From contig NZ_LT629688.1 of NCBI RefSeq assembly GCF_900101785.1, forward strand, positions 992,001 through 1,056,000: 64,000 nucleotides of DNA. The letters are read 5' to 3'. Below the pieces are notes generated by a model. The model saw nothing but the letters and a program-made list of their open reading frames with translations. It made no database searches and was not told the DNA's origin. Positions 32,083 through 39,670 of the stretch are shown piece by piece. The translations under genes were made by a program, and so were the position numbers. Every line of letters starts with the position of its first letter. Position 1 is the first letter of the stretch. The DNA is from Auraticoccus monumenti (lineage in GTDB: Bacteria > Actinomycetota > Actinomycetes > Propionibacteriales > Propionibacteriaceae).

Positions 32083-32667
32083 TCAGGAGGCGGCGTCGCC
32101 ACGACCGGCGCGGCCGTCGCCGCCCCGGGTGTCGGCCGCACCGCTCTTGCGGGCGCGGTAGGCCGCCACGTTGGCGCGGTTGCCGCAGCCGGCCTCGCAG
32201 TAGCGCCGCGACCGGTTCTTGCTGAGGTCGAGCACCGGGTTGTCGCAGTCGTCGGCGGCGCAGGTGCGGAGGCGGTCGAGCTCACCGGAGCGGATCACGT
32301 CGGTGAAGGCCATCGCCGCCTCCACCAGCATCCGGGTGGCCAGCGGGGTCTCGGGGGTGGTGGCGTGGAAGTGCCAGCTCCAGCGGTCGTGACGGACCAG
32401 CTGGGGGACGGCCTGCGCCTCGGCCAGCAGCCGGTTCGTCGTCTGGACCGCCGGCACCTCCTCGGCCCGCCACAGGTCGGCCAGCACCGGACGCAGCGCA
32501 CGGACCTCGGCCAGCTCCTCGCGGGTGCGGTCGAAGCGGCCGGTGAACTCCCAGCGCGTCATGAAGGCCTCGAGCTGCTCCACCGTGGTCAGGGTGTCGG
32601 GGTCGAGGCTGGACACGAGGTCGGCCGCGGAGGCCAGCGACACCTCCGTGTCAGCACTGAAGATCAC
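32083..32667 (-). CDS. CGNR zinc-finger transcription regulator
   Basis: 194 residues from GTG 32667 with AAGGAG upstream. The N-terminal ~130 residues are the ABATE/DUF1470 stress-related ligand domain. The C-terminal CGNR finger reads CAADDCDNPVLDLSKNRSRRYCEAGCGNRANVAAYRARK; C-x4-C and C-x3-C bind zinc and the helix contacts DNA. It is divergent from the EamA transporter gene, which is its likely target. Confidence 0.9.
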   Translation of the reverse strand: MIFSADTEVSLASAADLVSSLDPDTLTTVEQLEAFMTRWEFTGRFDRTREELAEVRALRPVLADLWRAEEVPAVQTTNRLLAEAQAVPQLVRHDRWSWHFHATTPETPLATRMLVEAAMAFTDVIRSGELDRLRTCAADDCDNPVLDLSKNRSRRYCEAGCGNRANVAAYRARKSGAADTRGGDGRAGRGDAAS

Positions 32668-32784
32668 GTTGACTCCTTACCTGGTACACCCTACTGTCAG
32701 GAGTGCACCACCGTTTTGCCCCTGACGGTGCGTCGGCCCGGGGCGGGTGCGACACCTGCTCCCACCAGCACCAGGAGGTGCCTC
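32668..32784. promoter_or_regulatory. Divergent promoter region, CGNR regulator / EamA transporter
   Basis: 117 bp shared by two divergent genes. An imperfect inverted repeat TGGTACACC...AGTGCACCA lies near the CGNR start, and AGGAGG precedes the EamA start. The repeat is a candidate operator for the CGNR protein. Confidence 0.45.
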
Positions 32785-33771
32785 GTGACCGCTCTCCCGA
32801 TCCCCGAGGTTAGCGCGCCGACACCGAGGACCCAGCGCTCCGCGGCCGCCTCGGCCCCGCTGACGGGGACCCTGCTGGCGGTCCTGTCGGCCGCCGCCTT
32901 CTCGACGTCCGGTGCCCTCGCCGCCTCGTTGCTGGCCACAGGGTGGACCCCGGCCGCGATCGTCACCTTCCGCCTCGGCCTGGCCGCTTTGGTGCTGCTC
33001 GGGCCCGCGCTGTGGCAGGTCCGCGGACGCACGCACCTGCTCCGCCGGCACTGGCGGCGCGTCGTGGTCTACGGCCTGGTCACCATGGCCGCCTGCCAGC
33101 TGGCCTTCTTCTACGCCGTCAGCCGGCTGTCGGTCGGGGTGGCGCTGCTGCTGGAGTACACCGCGCCGGTGCTGATCGTCGCGCTCGTCTGGGCGCGGAC
33201 CCGACGTCGTCCGAGCTGGCTCCGGCTGGGCGGTGCCGCGACGGCCATGCTGGGGCTGGCCCTGGTGCTCGACGTCTTCAGCGGCTTCCGGATCGACCCG
33301 GTCGGGGTCGTCTTCGGGCTCGCCGCGGCGGTCTGCCTGGTGGCCTACTTCATGATGTCGGCCCACGCCGACGACGAGCTCCCGCCGCTGGTGCTGGCCA
33401 CCGGCGGCCTGGTCAGCGCCACCGTGGTGCTGGCGGTGGTCGGGACCCTCGGCCTGGTCCCGATGGCCTGGTCCACCGACGCCGTCGTCCTGCTCGGCCA
33501 CCGGACCAGCCCGCTGGTGCCCCTGCTGGCCATCTCGCTGGTCGCCGCCGCGCTGGCCTACCTGACCGGCATCGCCGCCAGCCGCCGGCTCGGGGCCACC
33601 ATGGCCTCGTTCCTCGGCCTGCTCGAGGTGTTCTTCGCCGTGGTCTGGGCCTGGCTGCTGCTGGACCAGCTGCCGCTCCCCGTCCAGCTGCTCGGCGGGG
33701 TGGTCATCATGGCCGGGGTGGTGGCGGTCAAGGTCGACGAGGTGCGGGTGGGGCGAACGCTCCCGGGCTGA
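32785..33771 (+). CDS. EamA/DMT-family transporter
   Basis: 328 residues, GTG 32785 after AGGAGGTG. About ten membrane helices in two EamA repeats: residues ~30-165 (AVLSAAAFSTSGALAASLL...) and ~170-315 (GLAAAVCLVAYFMMSAHA...LGLLEVFFAVVWAWLLLDQ). Members export amino acids, nucleosides or drugs. The divergent CGNR regulator suggests induced expression; substrate unknown. Confidence 0.85.
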   Translation: MTALPIPEVSAPTPRTQRSAAASAPLTGTLLAVLSAAAFSTSGALAASLLATGWTPAAIVTFRLGLAALVLLGPALWQVRGRTHLLRRHWRRVVVYGLVTMAACQLAFFYAVSRLSVGVALLLEYTAPVLIVALVWARTRRRPSWLRLGGAATAMLGLALVLDVFSGFRIDPVGVVFGLAAAVCLVAYFMMSAHADDELPPLVLATGGLVSATVVLAVVGTLGLVPMAWSTDAVVLLGHRTSPLVPLLAISLVAAALAYLTGIAASRRLGATMASFLGLLEVFFAVVWAWLLLDQLPLPVQLLGGVVIMAGVVAVKVDEVRVGRTLPG

Positions 33772-34100
33772 TCGGGGTCTACCGGGCTCCGGCTCGGCCC
33801 GCCACTGCTCGGAACACGGCTGGGCGGCGACGAGGGCCTCTGGCGGCGGCTGGTGCGAGCTCCTCCGCGCGGTGCTGAGGTAAGCCCTTCTGCTCGGTTC
33901 TCCGCCCCTGGCCCGACCTCGGAACGAGTGGTCTCCTGAGATCGCAACCACCGCGTCCCGTCGGTGACCGGGCCGGGCGGGCGCCCGACCGCGCTCCCCG
34001 GGTCGCTCGACGCCCCGGCGCTCACGCCACTTCTCGCGCCCGGCGCCAGCGCGCCGGAAGCTTCACAAGTGCCCCAGGTCACAGTTCGGTCACGCCGTTT
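33772..34100. other. Intergenic stretch upstream of the LacI gene
   Basis: About 330 bp without a convincing gene. It contains GC-rich runs with short self-complementary parts (GGGCCGGGCGGGCGCCCG near 33970) that may act as a terminator for the EamA gene. The LacI operators begin right after it. Confidence 0.5.
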
Positions 34101-34144
34101 GCGTCAACGCAGTTGACGCCCTTTGGTGGGGTCAATCGATTGAC
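34101..34144. promoter_or_regulatory. Two LacI-type operators upstream of the sugar locus
   Basis: GCGTCAA-CGCAG-TTGACGC (34101-34119) and the perfect palindrome GTCAATCGATTGAC (34131-34144). Both contain the GTCAA/TTGAC half-site and lie 24-67 bp before the LacI start, which fits autoregulation. Confidence 0.75.
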
Positions 34145-34167
34145 GCGACCGGCGAGAGGGGGACGAG

Positions 34168-35202
34168 ATGCTGACCATGAAGGACGTCGCCGACCGCGTC
34201 GGGGTGTCGGTGTCCACCGTCTCCCTGGTGCTGAGCGGCCGCGACCGCGGCCGCGTCAACCCGCGGGCAGCGGCCCAGGTCCGTGCGGCGGCCGACGAGC
34301 TCGGCTACGTGCCCAACCTGGTGGCCCGCGGGCTGCGGACCAAGCAGTCCCGCACGCTCGGGGTGCTGGCCGACGGGGTGGCGACCATCCCCTTCGCGGG
34401 GCCGATGCTGGCGGGCGCCCAGGAGACCGCGTGGGAGGCGGGCTACCTGCTGATGCTGATCGACATCGGGCACAACAGCGACCTGGAGGCCCCGGCGGTC
34501 CGCGCCCTGCTCCAGCGCCACATCGAGGCCCTCGTCGTGGCGGTGGAGTTCCACAGCGTGGTGCAGCTGCCCAGCGTGCCCCGTCGGCTGCCCGTCGTGG
34601 TCATGGACGGGGTGCCGGCAGCGACCCCCGAGCCCGACGCCCGCCACGCGGACTGGGTGGTCCCCGACGAGGAGGGCGGGGCGCACACCGCCGTCTCGCA
34701 CCTGATCAGCAAGGGGCACCGGCGCATCGGGTACTGCAACGTCTCCGACAGCCGCTTCATCGCCGCCGACCTCCGGCTGCAGGGCTACCAGCGGGCCCTG
34801 TCCGAGGCCGGCATCCCCCTCGACCCGGCCCTGGTGGTGGCGGCCGGTGGTCCGGACACCGTTGACGGGATGGGCGTCGCCCTCGAGCTGCTGGCCCGGG
34901 CAGACCGTCCCACCGCGGTCTCCTGCTTCTCCGACAAGCTCGCGATGGCGTTCTACCACGCCGCTCGCCGACTGGGCCTGTCGGTGCCGGAGGACCTCTC
35001 GATCGTCGGCTTCGACAACCAGCACGCGGTCGCCGAGGCGCAGGACCCCGGTCTGACCACCATCCAGCTCCCGCACCGCGAGATGGGTGCCTGGGCGGCT
35101 CGTCAGGCGATCGCCCGCCTCAGCGCGGAACCGGCCCCCGACGAGCACCACCTGATGCCGTGCCCGCTGATCGAGCGCCACTCGGTCGCACCACCGCCGT
35201 AG
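34168..35202 (+). CDS. LacI-family transcription regulator
   Basis: 344 residues from ATG 34168 (GAGAGGGGGACGAG upstream). The N-terminal HTH MKDVADRVGVSVSTVSLVLSGRDRGRV with the hinge helix at ~45-58 is followed by a periplasmic-binding-like sensor domain (TLGVLADGV...). It likely represses the downstream ABC/GH172/kinase genes and itself through the palindromes at 34101-34144, and is released by a sugar from the imported oligosaccharide. Confidence 0.9.
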   Translation: MLTMKDVADRVGVSVSTVSLVLSGRDRGRVNPRAAAQVRAAADELGYVPNLVARGLRTKQSRTLGVLADGVATIPFAGPMLAGAQETAWEAGYLLMLIDIGHNSDLEAPAVRALLQRHIEALVVAVEFHSVVQLPSVPRRLPVVVMDGVPAATPEPDARHADWVVPDEEGGAHTAVSHLISKGHRRIGYCNVSDSRFIAADLRLQGYQRALSEAGIPLDPALVVAAGGPDTVDGMGVALELLARADRPTAVSCFSDKLAMAFYHAARRLGLSVPEDLSIVGFDNQHAVAEAQDPGLTTIQLPHREMGAWAARQAIARLSAEPAPDEHHLMPCPLIERHSVAPPP

Positions 35203-35295
35203 CCCGGCACGGCACGGCCGCCGACCCCCCAGGCGATGCCGCCGCGCCACCGCACCACCAGTCACACGAGTCCCACACACAAAGGAGTGCTTGCC

Positions 35296-36606
35296 ATGCC
35301 CAGATACAGCCGATCCGGTCGCGCCGTCGTCGCGACCCTCCTCACCATCGGGCTGACCGCGGTCACCGCGGCCTGCTCGTCCACCGACACCGGTGGTGAG
35401 ACGTTCACGATCCTGCAGTACGAACAGGCCGACACCGCCCAGGGGCAGGGGTGGCAGCGCGCCCTGGAGATCTTCCAGGAGCGTCACCCCGACGTCACCG
35501 TCGACTTCCAGACCACCAGCTTCGACGCCATGCGGCAGAACGCCCGGATCACCCTCTCCGGCAACCAGACCCCCGACGTCGTCGAGTTCAACAAGGGCAA
35601 CGCCGACGGTGGGCAGCTCGCCGCCCAGGGCCTGCTCGAGCCCCTCACCGCCGAGGTCGAGGCCCGCGGGTGGGACCAGAAGGTCACCGGGGGCATGCAG
35701 TCCCTCGCCCGCTACGACGAGAACGGCCTCGCCGGCTCCGGTGACTGGTACGGGGTCCCCAACATCGGTGAGTACGTGACCTTCTACTACAACAAGGACG
35801 TGTTCGCCGACGCCGGGATCAGCGAGACACCGACCACCCTCGCCGAGCTCGAGCAGGTGATGGGTCAGCTCCAGGAGAGCGGGCACACCCCGGTGTCCTC
35901 CTCGGCCTCGACCAGCCAGGGCTTCAACCAGATGTGGCTCTGGTACAGCCTCGTCTCCGCCGAGGCCGAGCGGCAGCAGATCGACGACTTCATGTTCCTG
36001 CAGGGCGACGTGGACTTCGCCGCCGAGCCTTGGAAGTCGGCCACCGACACCTTCGTCGAGTGGACCGGACAGGGTTACTTCGGCGAGAACCTGGCCGGGC
36101 TGAACTACGAGCAGGCGACGGTGAACTTCCTCAGCGGTGACTCGGGCATGTTGATGTGGAACCAGGGCATCTTCGACCGGGTCCGCAACGACGCCGACTT
36201 CGAGTGGGGCTACTTCACGATGCCGGGCGCCCTGACGATGGGCTCCTCCGGTCACCTGTGGGGCGTGCCCGCCGAGGCCGACAACAAGGACCTGGCCTAC
36301 GACTGGATCGACATCACCCTCTCCCCGGAGGTGCAGAACCTGATCGGGGACAAGGGTGGGCTCCCGCTCGCCGGTGACAGCTCCCAGATCAGCGACGACC
36401 TCACCCGCGAGTACACCGAGCGGTTCGACCAGCTGGTCGCCGACGACGTCCTCAGCTTCTACCCCGACTACCCGGTCGCAGGGTTCCTGGACTTCATCCA
36501 GAGCCACATGCAGTCGATCGCCAACGGCAACGAGTCCAGCGACGAGTACCTGGCGGCGCTGCAGCAGTTCTACGACGAGGGCAAGGCCGCCTCCACCGGC
36601 AGCTGA
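35296..36606 (+). CDS. Sugar ABC transporter substrate-binding lipoprotein
   Basis: 436 residues from ATG 35296 after AAAGGAG. A lipoprotein signal ends at LTAVTAAC, followed by a short linker and a family 1 solute-binding fold (FTILQYEQADTAQGQGWQRALEIFQERHPDVTV; TPDVVEFNKGNADGGQLAAQGLLEPL). It precedes two matching permeases. No ATPase gene is in the locus, so it probably shares an MsiK-type multi-user ATPase, as is usual for actinobacterial sugar importers. Confidence 0.9.
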   Translation: MPRYSRSGRAVVATLLTIGLTAVTAACSSTDTGGETFTILQYEQADTAQGQGWQRALEIFQERHPDVTVDFQTTSFDAMRQNARITLSGNQTPDVVEFNKGNADGGQLAAQGLLEPLTAEVEARGWDQKVTGGMQSLARYDENGLAGSGDWYGVPNIGEYVTFYYNKDVFADAGISETPTTLAELEQVMGQLQESGHTPVSSSASTSQGFNQMWLWYSLVSAEAERQQIDDFMFLQGDVDFAAEPWKSATDTFVEWTGQGYFGENLAGLNYEQATVNFLSGDSGMLMWNQGIFDRVRNDADFEWGYFTMPGALTMGSSGHLWGVPAEADNKDLAYDWIDITLSPEVQNLIGDKGGLPLAGDSSQISDDLTREYTERFDQLVADDVLSFYPDYPVAGFLDFIQSHMQSIANGNESSDEYLAALQQFYDEGKAASTGS

Positions 36607-36675
36607 CCGCCCCTCGCCCACGAACCCGACGGTGGGGGCGGCCCGCGCCGCCCCCACCCCGAGGAAGGACCTCTC

Positions 36676-37593
36676 ATGCCTCCCCCTGCTCGACGCCGCC
36701 CGCGGGCGCAGCGGAGCTACGGCTGGTACCTGCTCCCCATGGGACTGCTGTTCGGCGTCGTCGTCCTCGGCCCGTTCCTGGCCAACGTCGCGTTCAGCCT
36801 GTTCCGCTGGCGCGGCGGCCGCGCCCCGATGCGCTTCGCCGGTGTGGACAACTACGTCCAGCTGCTCGCCGACGCCGAGTTCTGGCAGGCCTTCCAGAAC
36901 TCTGTGTTCATGATCGTGGCCATCACGGTGGTCCCTACGGCCCTGGGTCTGCTGCTCGCCGCGGTGCTGTTCGACTACCTCGGCAAGACCTTCGGGCCTG
37001 CGGCCATCTCGGTGCTGCGGGGCTGCTACTACCTGCCCCAGATCCTGCCGATCGCCGTGGCCGGCTTCATCTGGGCCTGGATCCTGGCCACCGACGACGG
37101 TGCCCTCAACGCCGTCCTGGGCGCTCTCGGGATCGAGGCGTCCCCGGACTGGCTCGGATCGCCCCAGCTGGCGATCCTGGCCGTCATGCTGATGCTGATC
37201 TGGCTGCAGATCGGCTACCCCACGGTGATATTCATGGCCGCCCTGGAGCGCGTCGACCCCGAGCTCTACGAGGCCGCCGAGCTCGACGGCGCCGGCTGGT
37301 GGTCCCGGTTCGTGCTCATCACCGTGCCCCAGATCCGACCCGAGGTGTTCGTGGTGGTGCTCACCGCGACCGTGGCCGCCCTCAAGGTCTTCGCGCCCAT
37401 CCTCATCCTGACCGGCGGCGGCCCCGAGGGCTCGACCGTGGTCCCCTCCTACTACGCCTACCGCAACTTCTTCGAGCTCTCGCAGGTGGGCTACGGCTCG
37501 ACGATCGCCACGGTGATGTCGCTGGTGATCTTCGTCGTCGCCGCCGCCCTGCTGCACTGGCAGCGTCGAACCGACCAAGGAGCGACCCCATGA
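36676..37593 (+). CDS. Sugar ABC transporter permease 1 (MalF-type)
   Basis: 305 residues from ATG 36676 (GAGGAAGGACC upstream). Six membrane helices. The EAA loop reads ELYEAAELDGAGWWSRFVLITVPQIRP, the docking site for the ATPase. The next permease gene overlaps its stop as ATGA. Confidence 0.9.
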   Translation: MPPPARRRPRAQRSYGWYLLPMGLLFGVVVLGPFLANVAFSLFRWRGGRAPMRFAGVDNYVQLLADAEFWQAFQNSVFMIVAITVVPTALGLLLAAVLFDYLGKTFGPAAISVLRGCYYLPQILPIAVAGFIWAWILATDDGALNAVLGALGIEASPDWLGSPQLAILAVMLMLIWLQIGYPTVIFMAALERVDPELYEAAELDGAGWWSRFVLITVPQIRPEVFVVVLTATVAALKVFAPILILTGGGPEGSTVVPSYYAYRNFFELSQVGYGSTIATVMSLVIFVVAAALLHWQRRTDQGATP

Positions 37594-38438
37594 CGACCGT
37601 CCCCCCGGTGGCCCTCCGACGGGGCCTCACCCGGTACGCCGTGCTCGCCGCCGCGGTGCTGGTGGCCCTGCTGATGGTGGCCCCCTTCGCGCTGCTGGTG
37701 CTGAACGCGTTCAAGACCAGCGCCGACTACTCCACCAACGGCCCGCTGGCCTGGCCCGAGCAGCTCACCCTCGACTCGTTCACCGCCTACCTGTCCCGGG
37801 TCGACTTCCTCACCGCCCTGACGAACTCCGTCGTGAGCTCCACGGTGGTCGCCTTCGCCGCCGTCGCGCTCGCGCTGATCAGCTCCTACGCCATCGGCGT
37901 GGGACGCATCAGGGGCAGCGGGGCCGTCGTCGCGGTCCTGCTGATCGCGACGATGCTGCCGCACGAGGCGCTGATCTACCCGTTGTTCTACCTGGCGCAG
38001 GCGACCGGCACGATCAACACCATCTGGTCGGTGGTGATCATCTTCACCGTCTTCCACGCCGCCTTCGGCACCTACATCGTCTCCAGCGTGATGGGGACCG
38101 TGCCCAAGGAGCTCCTCGAGGCCGCTGCGGTCGACGGTGCCAACCGGTGGCAGATCCTGTGGCGCGTGCTGTTCCCGGTGCTGCGTCCGACGCTCTCGGT
38201 GCTGCTGGTGTTCTTCTTCATCTGGACCTGGAACGAGTTCTACATCCCCCTGGTTCTGCTGGGGTCGCCGGACTCCCACACCGTGCCCATCGCCCTGTCC
38301 ACGCTGCGTGGGCAGCACTCCATCGACATCAACGTCATCAACGCCGGCTCGCTGCTCTCGCTGCTGCCGACGCTGGTCTTCTTCTTCATCTTCCAGCGCA
38401 CCCTCAGCCGGGGCGTCACCGCTGGGTCGGTGAAGTGA
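37590..38438 (+). CDS. Sugar ABC transporter permease 2 (MalG-type)
   Basis: 282 residues from ATG 37590. Six membrane helices, with the EAA loop at PKELLEAAAVDGANRWQILWRVLFPVLRP. It pairs with the upstream permease; both belong to the carbohydrate uptake (CUT1) subfamily judging by size and motif. Confidence 0.9.
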   Translation: MTTVPPVALRRGLTRYAVLAAAVLVALLMVAPFALLVLNAFKTSADYSTNGPLAWPEQLTLDSFTAYLSRVDFLTALTNSVVSSTVVAFAAVALALISSYAIGVGRIRGSGAVVAVLLIATMLPHEALIYPLFYLAQATGTINTIWSVVIIFTVFHAAFGTYIVSSVMGTVPKELLEAAAVDGANRWQILWRVLFPVLRPTLSVLLVFFFIWTWNEFYIPLVLLGSPDSHTVPIALSTLRGQHSIDINVINAGSLLSLLPTLVFFFIFQRTLSRGVTAGSVK

Positions 38439-38521
38439 GCCCAGCAGCCGGTCTCGCACCGGCCGTCTGACGCCCCGCTCCTGCCTACCCGCCACCCACC
38501 CACCCAAGAGGAGACTCCTTC

Positions 38522-39622
38522 ATGTCCCACCGCTGGTCCTCGATCCTGCAGCCGCCGCCCGGCGTGCGCTCGCACTCCATCAACGCCGAGAACCCCACGG
38601 GCGCCCCCGGCCAGGCCGCCCGCGAGCCCTCCGACCTCGGCCCGGCACGCAAGGGGAGCCCCGCTCTCCCGCTCCCGGCGGGAGGCAGCCTCACCCTGGC
38701 CGAGATCGAGGGGCCGGGCGTCATCCGCCACATCTGGATCACCGTGCCGGACCGGACCGAGGCGGGTCCCTTCGTGCTCCGCGACCTCGTCCTGAGGATG
38801 TGGTGGGACGACGCCACGGAGCCGGCGGTGGAGGTGCCGCTGGGGGACTTCTTCTGCAACGGGTTCGCCGACCGCGCGCTGCTGACCTCCGAGCCGGTGG
38901 TGGTCGCACCGTCGGGCGGGATGAACAGCTACTTCCCGATGCCGTTCCGGCGCAACGCCCGCATCGTCATCGACAGCGAGCACCCCGGCGACCTGTCCCA
39001 CGTGTTCTTCCAGGTCGACTACACCACCGGCGACGAGATCACCGACGGCACCGGGCTCTTCCACGCCCAGTGGCGGCGCTCCAACGGGACCACGGCGCTG
39101 GGGGAGGATCACGTGATCCTGGACGGGGTCCGGGGCAGCGGCACCTACGTCGGCACGTTCGTCGCCCTCGCCTCGCTGCACCGCTACTGGTGGGGCGAGG
39201 GGGAGGTGAAGTTCTTCCTCGACGGCGACACCGAGCACCCGAGCCTGTGCAGCACCGGGCTGGAGGACTACGCCGGCGGGGCGTGGGCCTTCCAGGACGC
39301 GCTCCGCGCCGAGCCCGAGCCGAGCGTGATCACCTTCTCCGCGCCGTACTGCGGCTACCACCAGCACGACAACCGCGACCGGACCCGCGCCTCGGAGTTC
39401 GTGACCGAGGCGCTGCCCATGCACGGCATGTACCGGTGGCACCTGCCCGACCCGATCTACTTCCGGCAGGACCTGAGGATCACGCTGCAGCAGATCGGGT
39501 GCTGGAGCCACGGCCTGTTCGAGCGGTCGGACGACGTGTCGACGGTGGCCTACTGGTACCAGGACGGTGGGGTCGTGGACGCGCCGGCGCTGCCTCCCGC
39601 ACGGGCCCGCTGGCCACGCTGA
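38522..39622 (+). CDS. DUF2961 / glycoside hydrolase family 172 enzyme
   Basis: 366 residues from ATG 38522 with AAGAGGAGA upstream. It has a double jelly-roll pattern typical of DUF2961: SHSINAENPTGAPG, GPGVIRHIWITVP, VPLGDFFCNGF, MNSYFPMPFRRNARI, YWWGEGEVKFFLDGD and STGLEDY. The acidic residues around 226-228 and Glu248 are candidates for the catalytic pair. Known GH172 members act on D-fructofuranosyl (difructose dianhydride I) or D-arabinofuranosyl linkages. No signal peptide, so the substrate is probably hydrolysed after import by the adjacent ABC system. Confidence 0.85.
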   Translation: MSHRWSSILQPPPGVRSHSINAENPTGAPGQAAREPSDLGPARKGSPALPLPAGGSLTLAEIEGPGVIRHIWITVPDRTEAGPFVLRDLVLRMWWDDATEPAVEVPLGDFFCNGFADRALLTSEPVVVAPSGGMNSYFPMPFRRNARIVIDSEHPGDLSHVFFQVDYTTGDEITDGTGLFHAQWRRSNGTTALGEDHVILDGVRGSGTYVGTFVALASLHRYWWGEGEVKFFLDGDTEHPSLCSTGLEDYAGGAWAFQDALRAEPEPSVITFSAPYCGYHQHDNRDRTRASEFVTEALPMHGMYRWHLPDPIYFRQDLRITLQQIGCWSHGLFERSDDVSTVAYWYQDGGVVDAPALPPARARWPR

Positions 39623-39670
39623 GCGACCGGCCCCCCCGTCAGCGAGTCCGCCCAGCTGGAGGAGCAGCCC

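Noticed and set aside
34132-37578. 1148-codon open frame on the minus strand opposite the sugar locus
   Set aside because: Composition is typical of antisense reading in GC-rich DNA; LacI, binding protein and permease are unambiguous on the plus strand.
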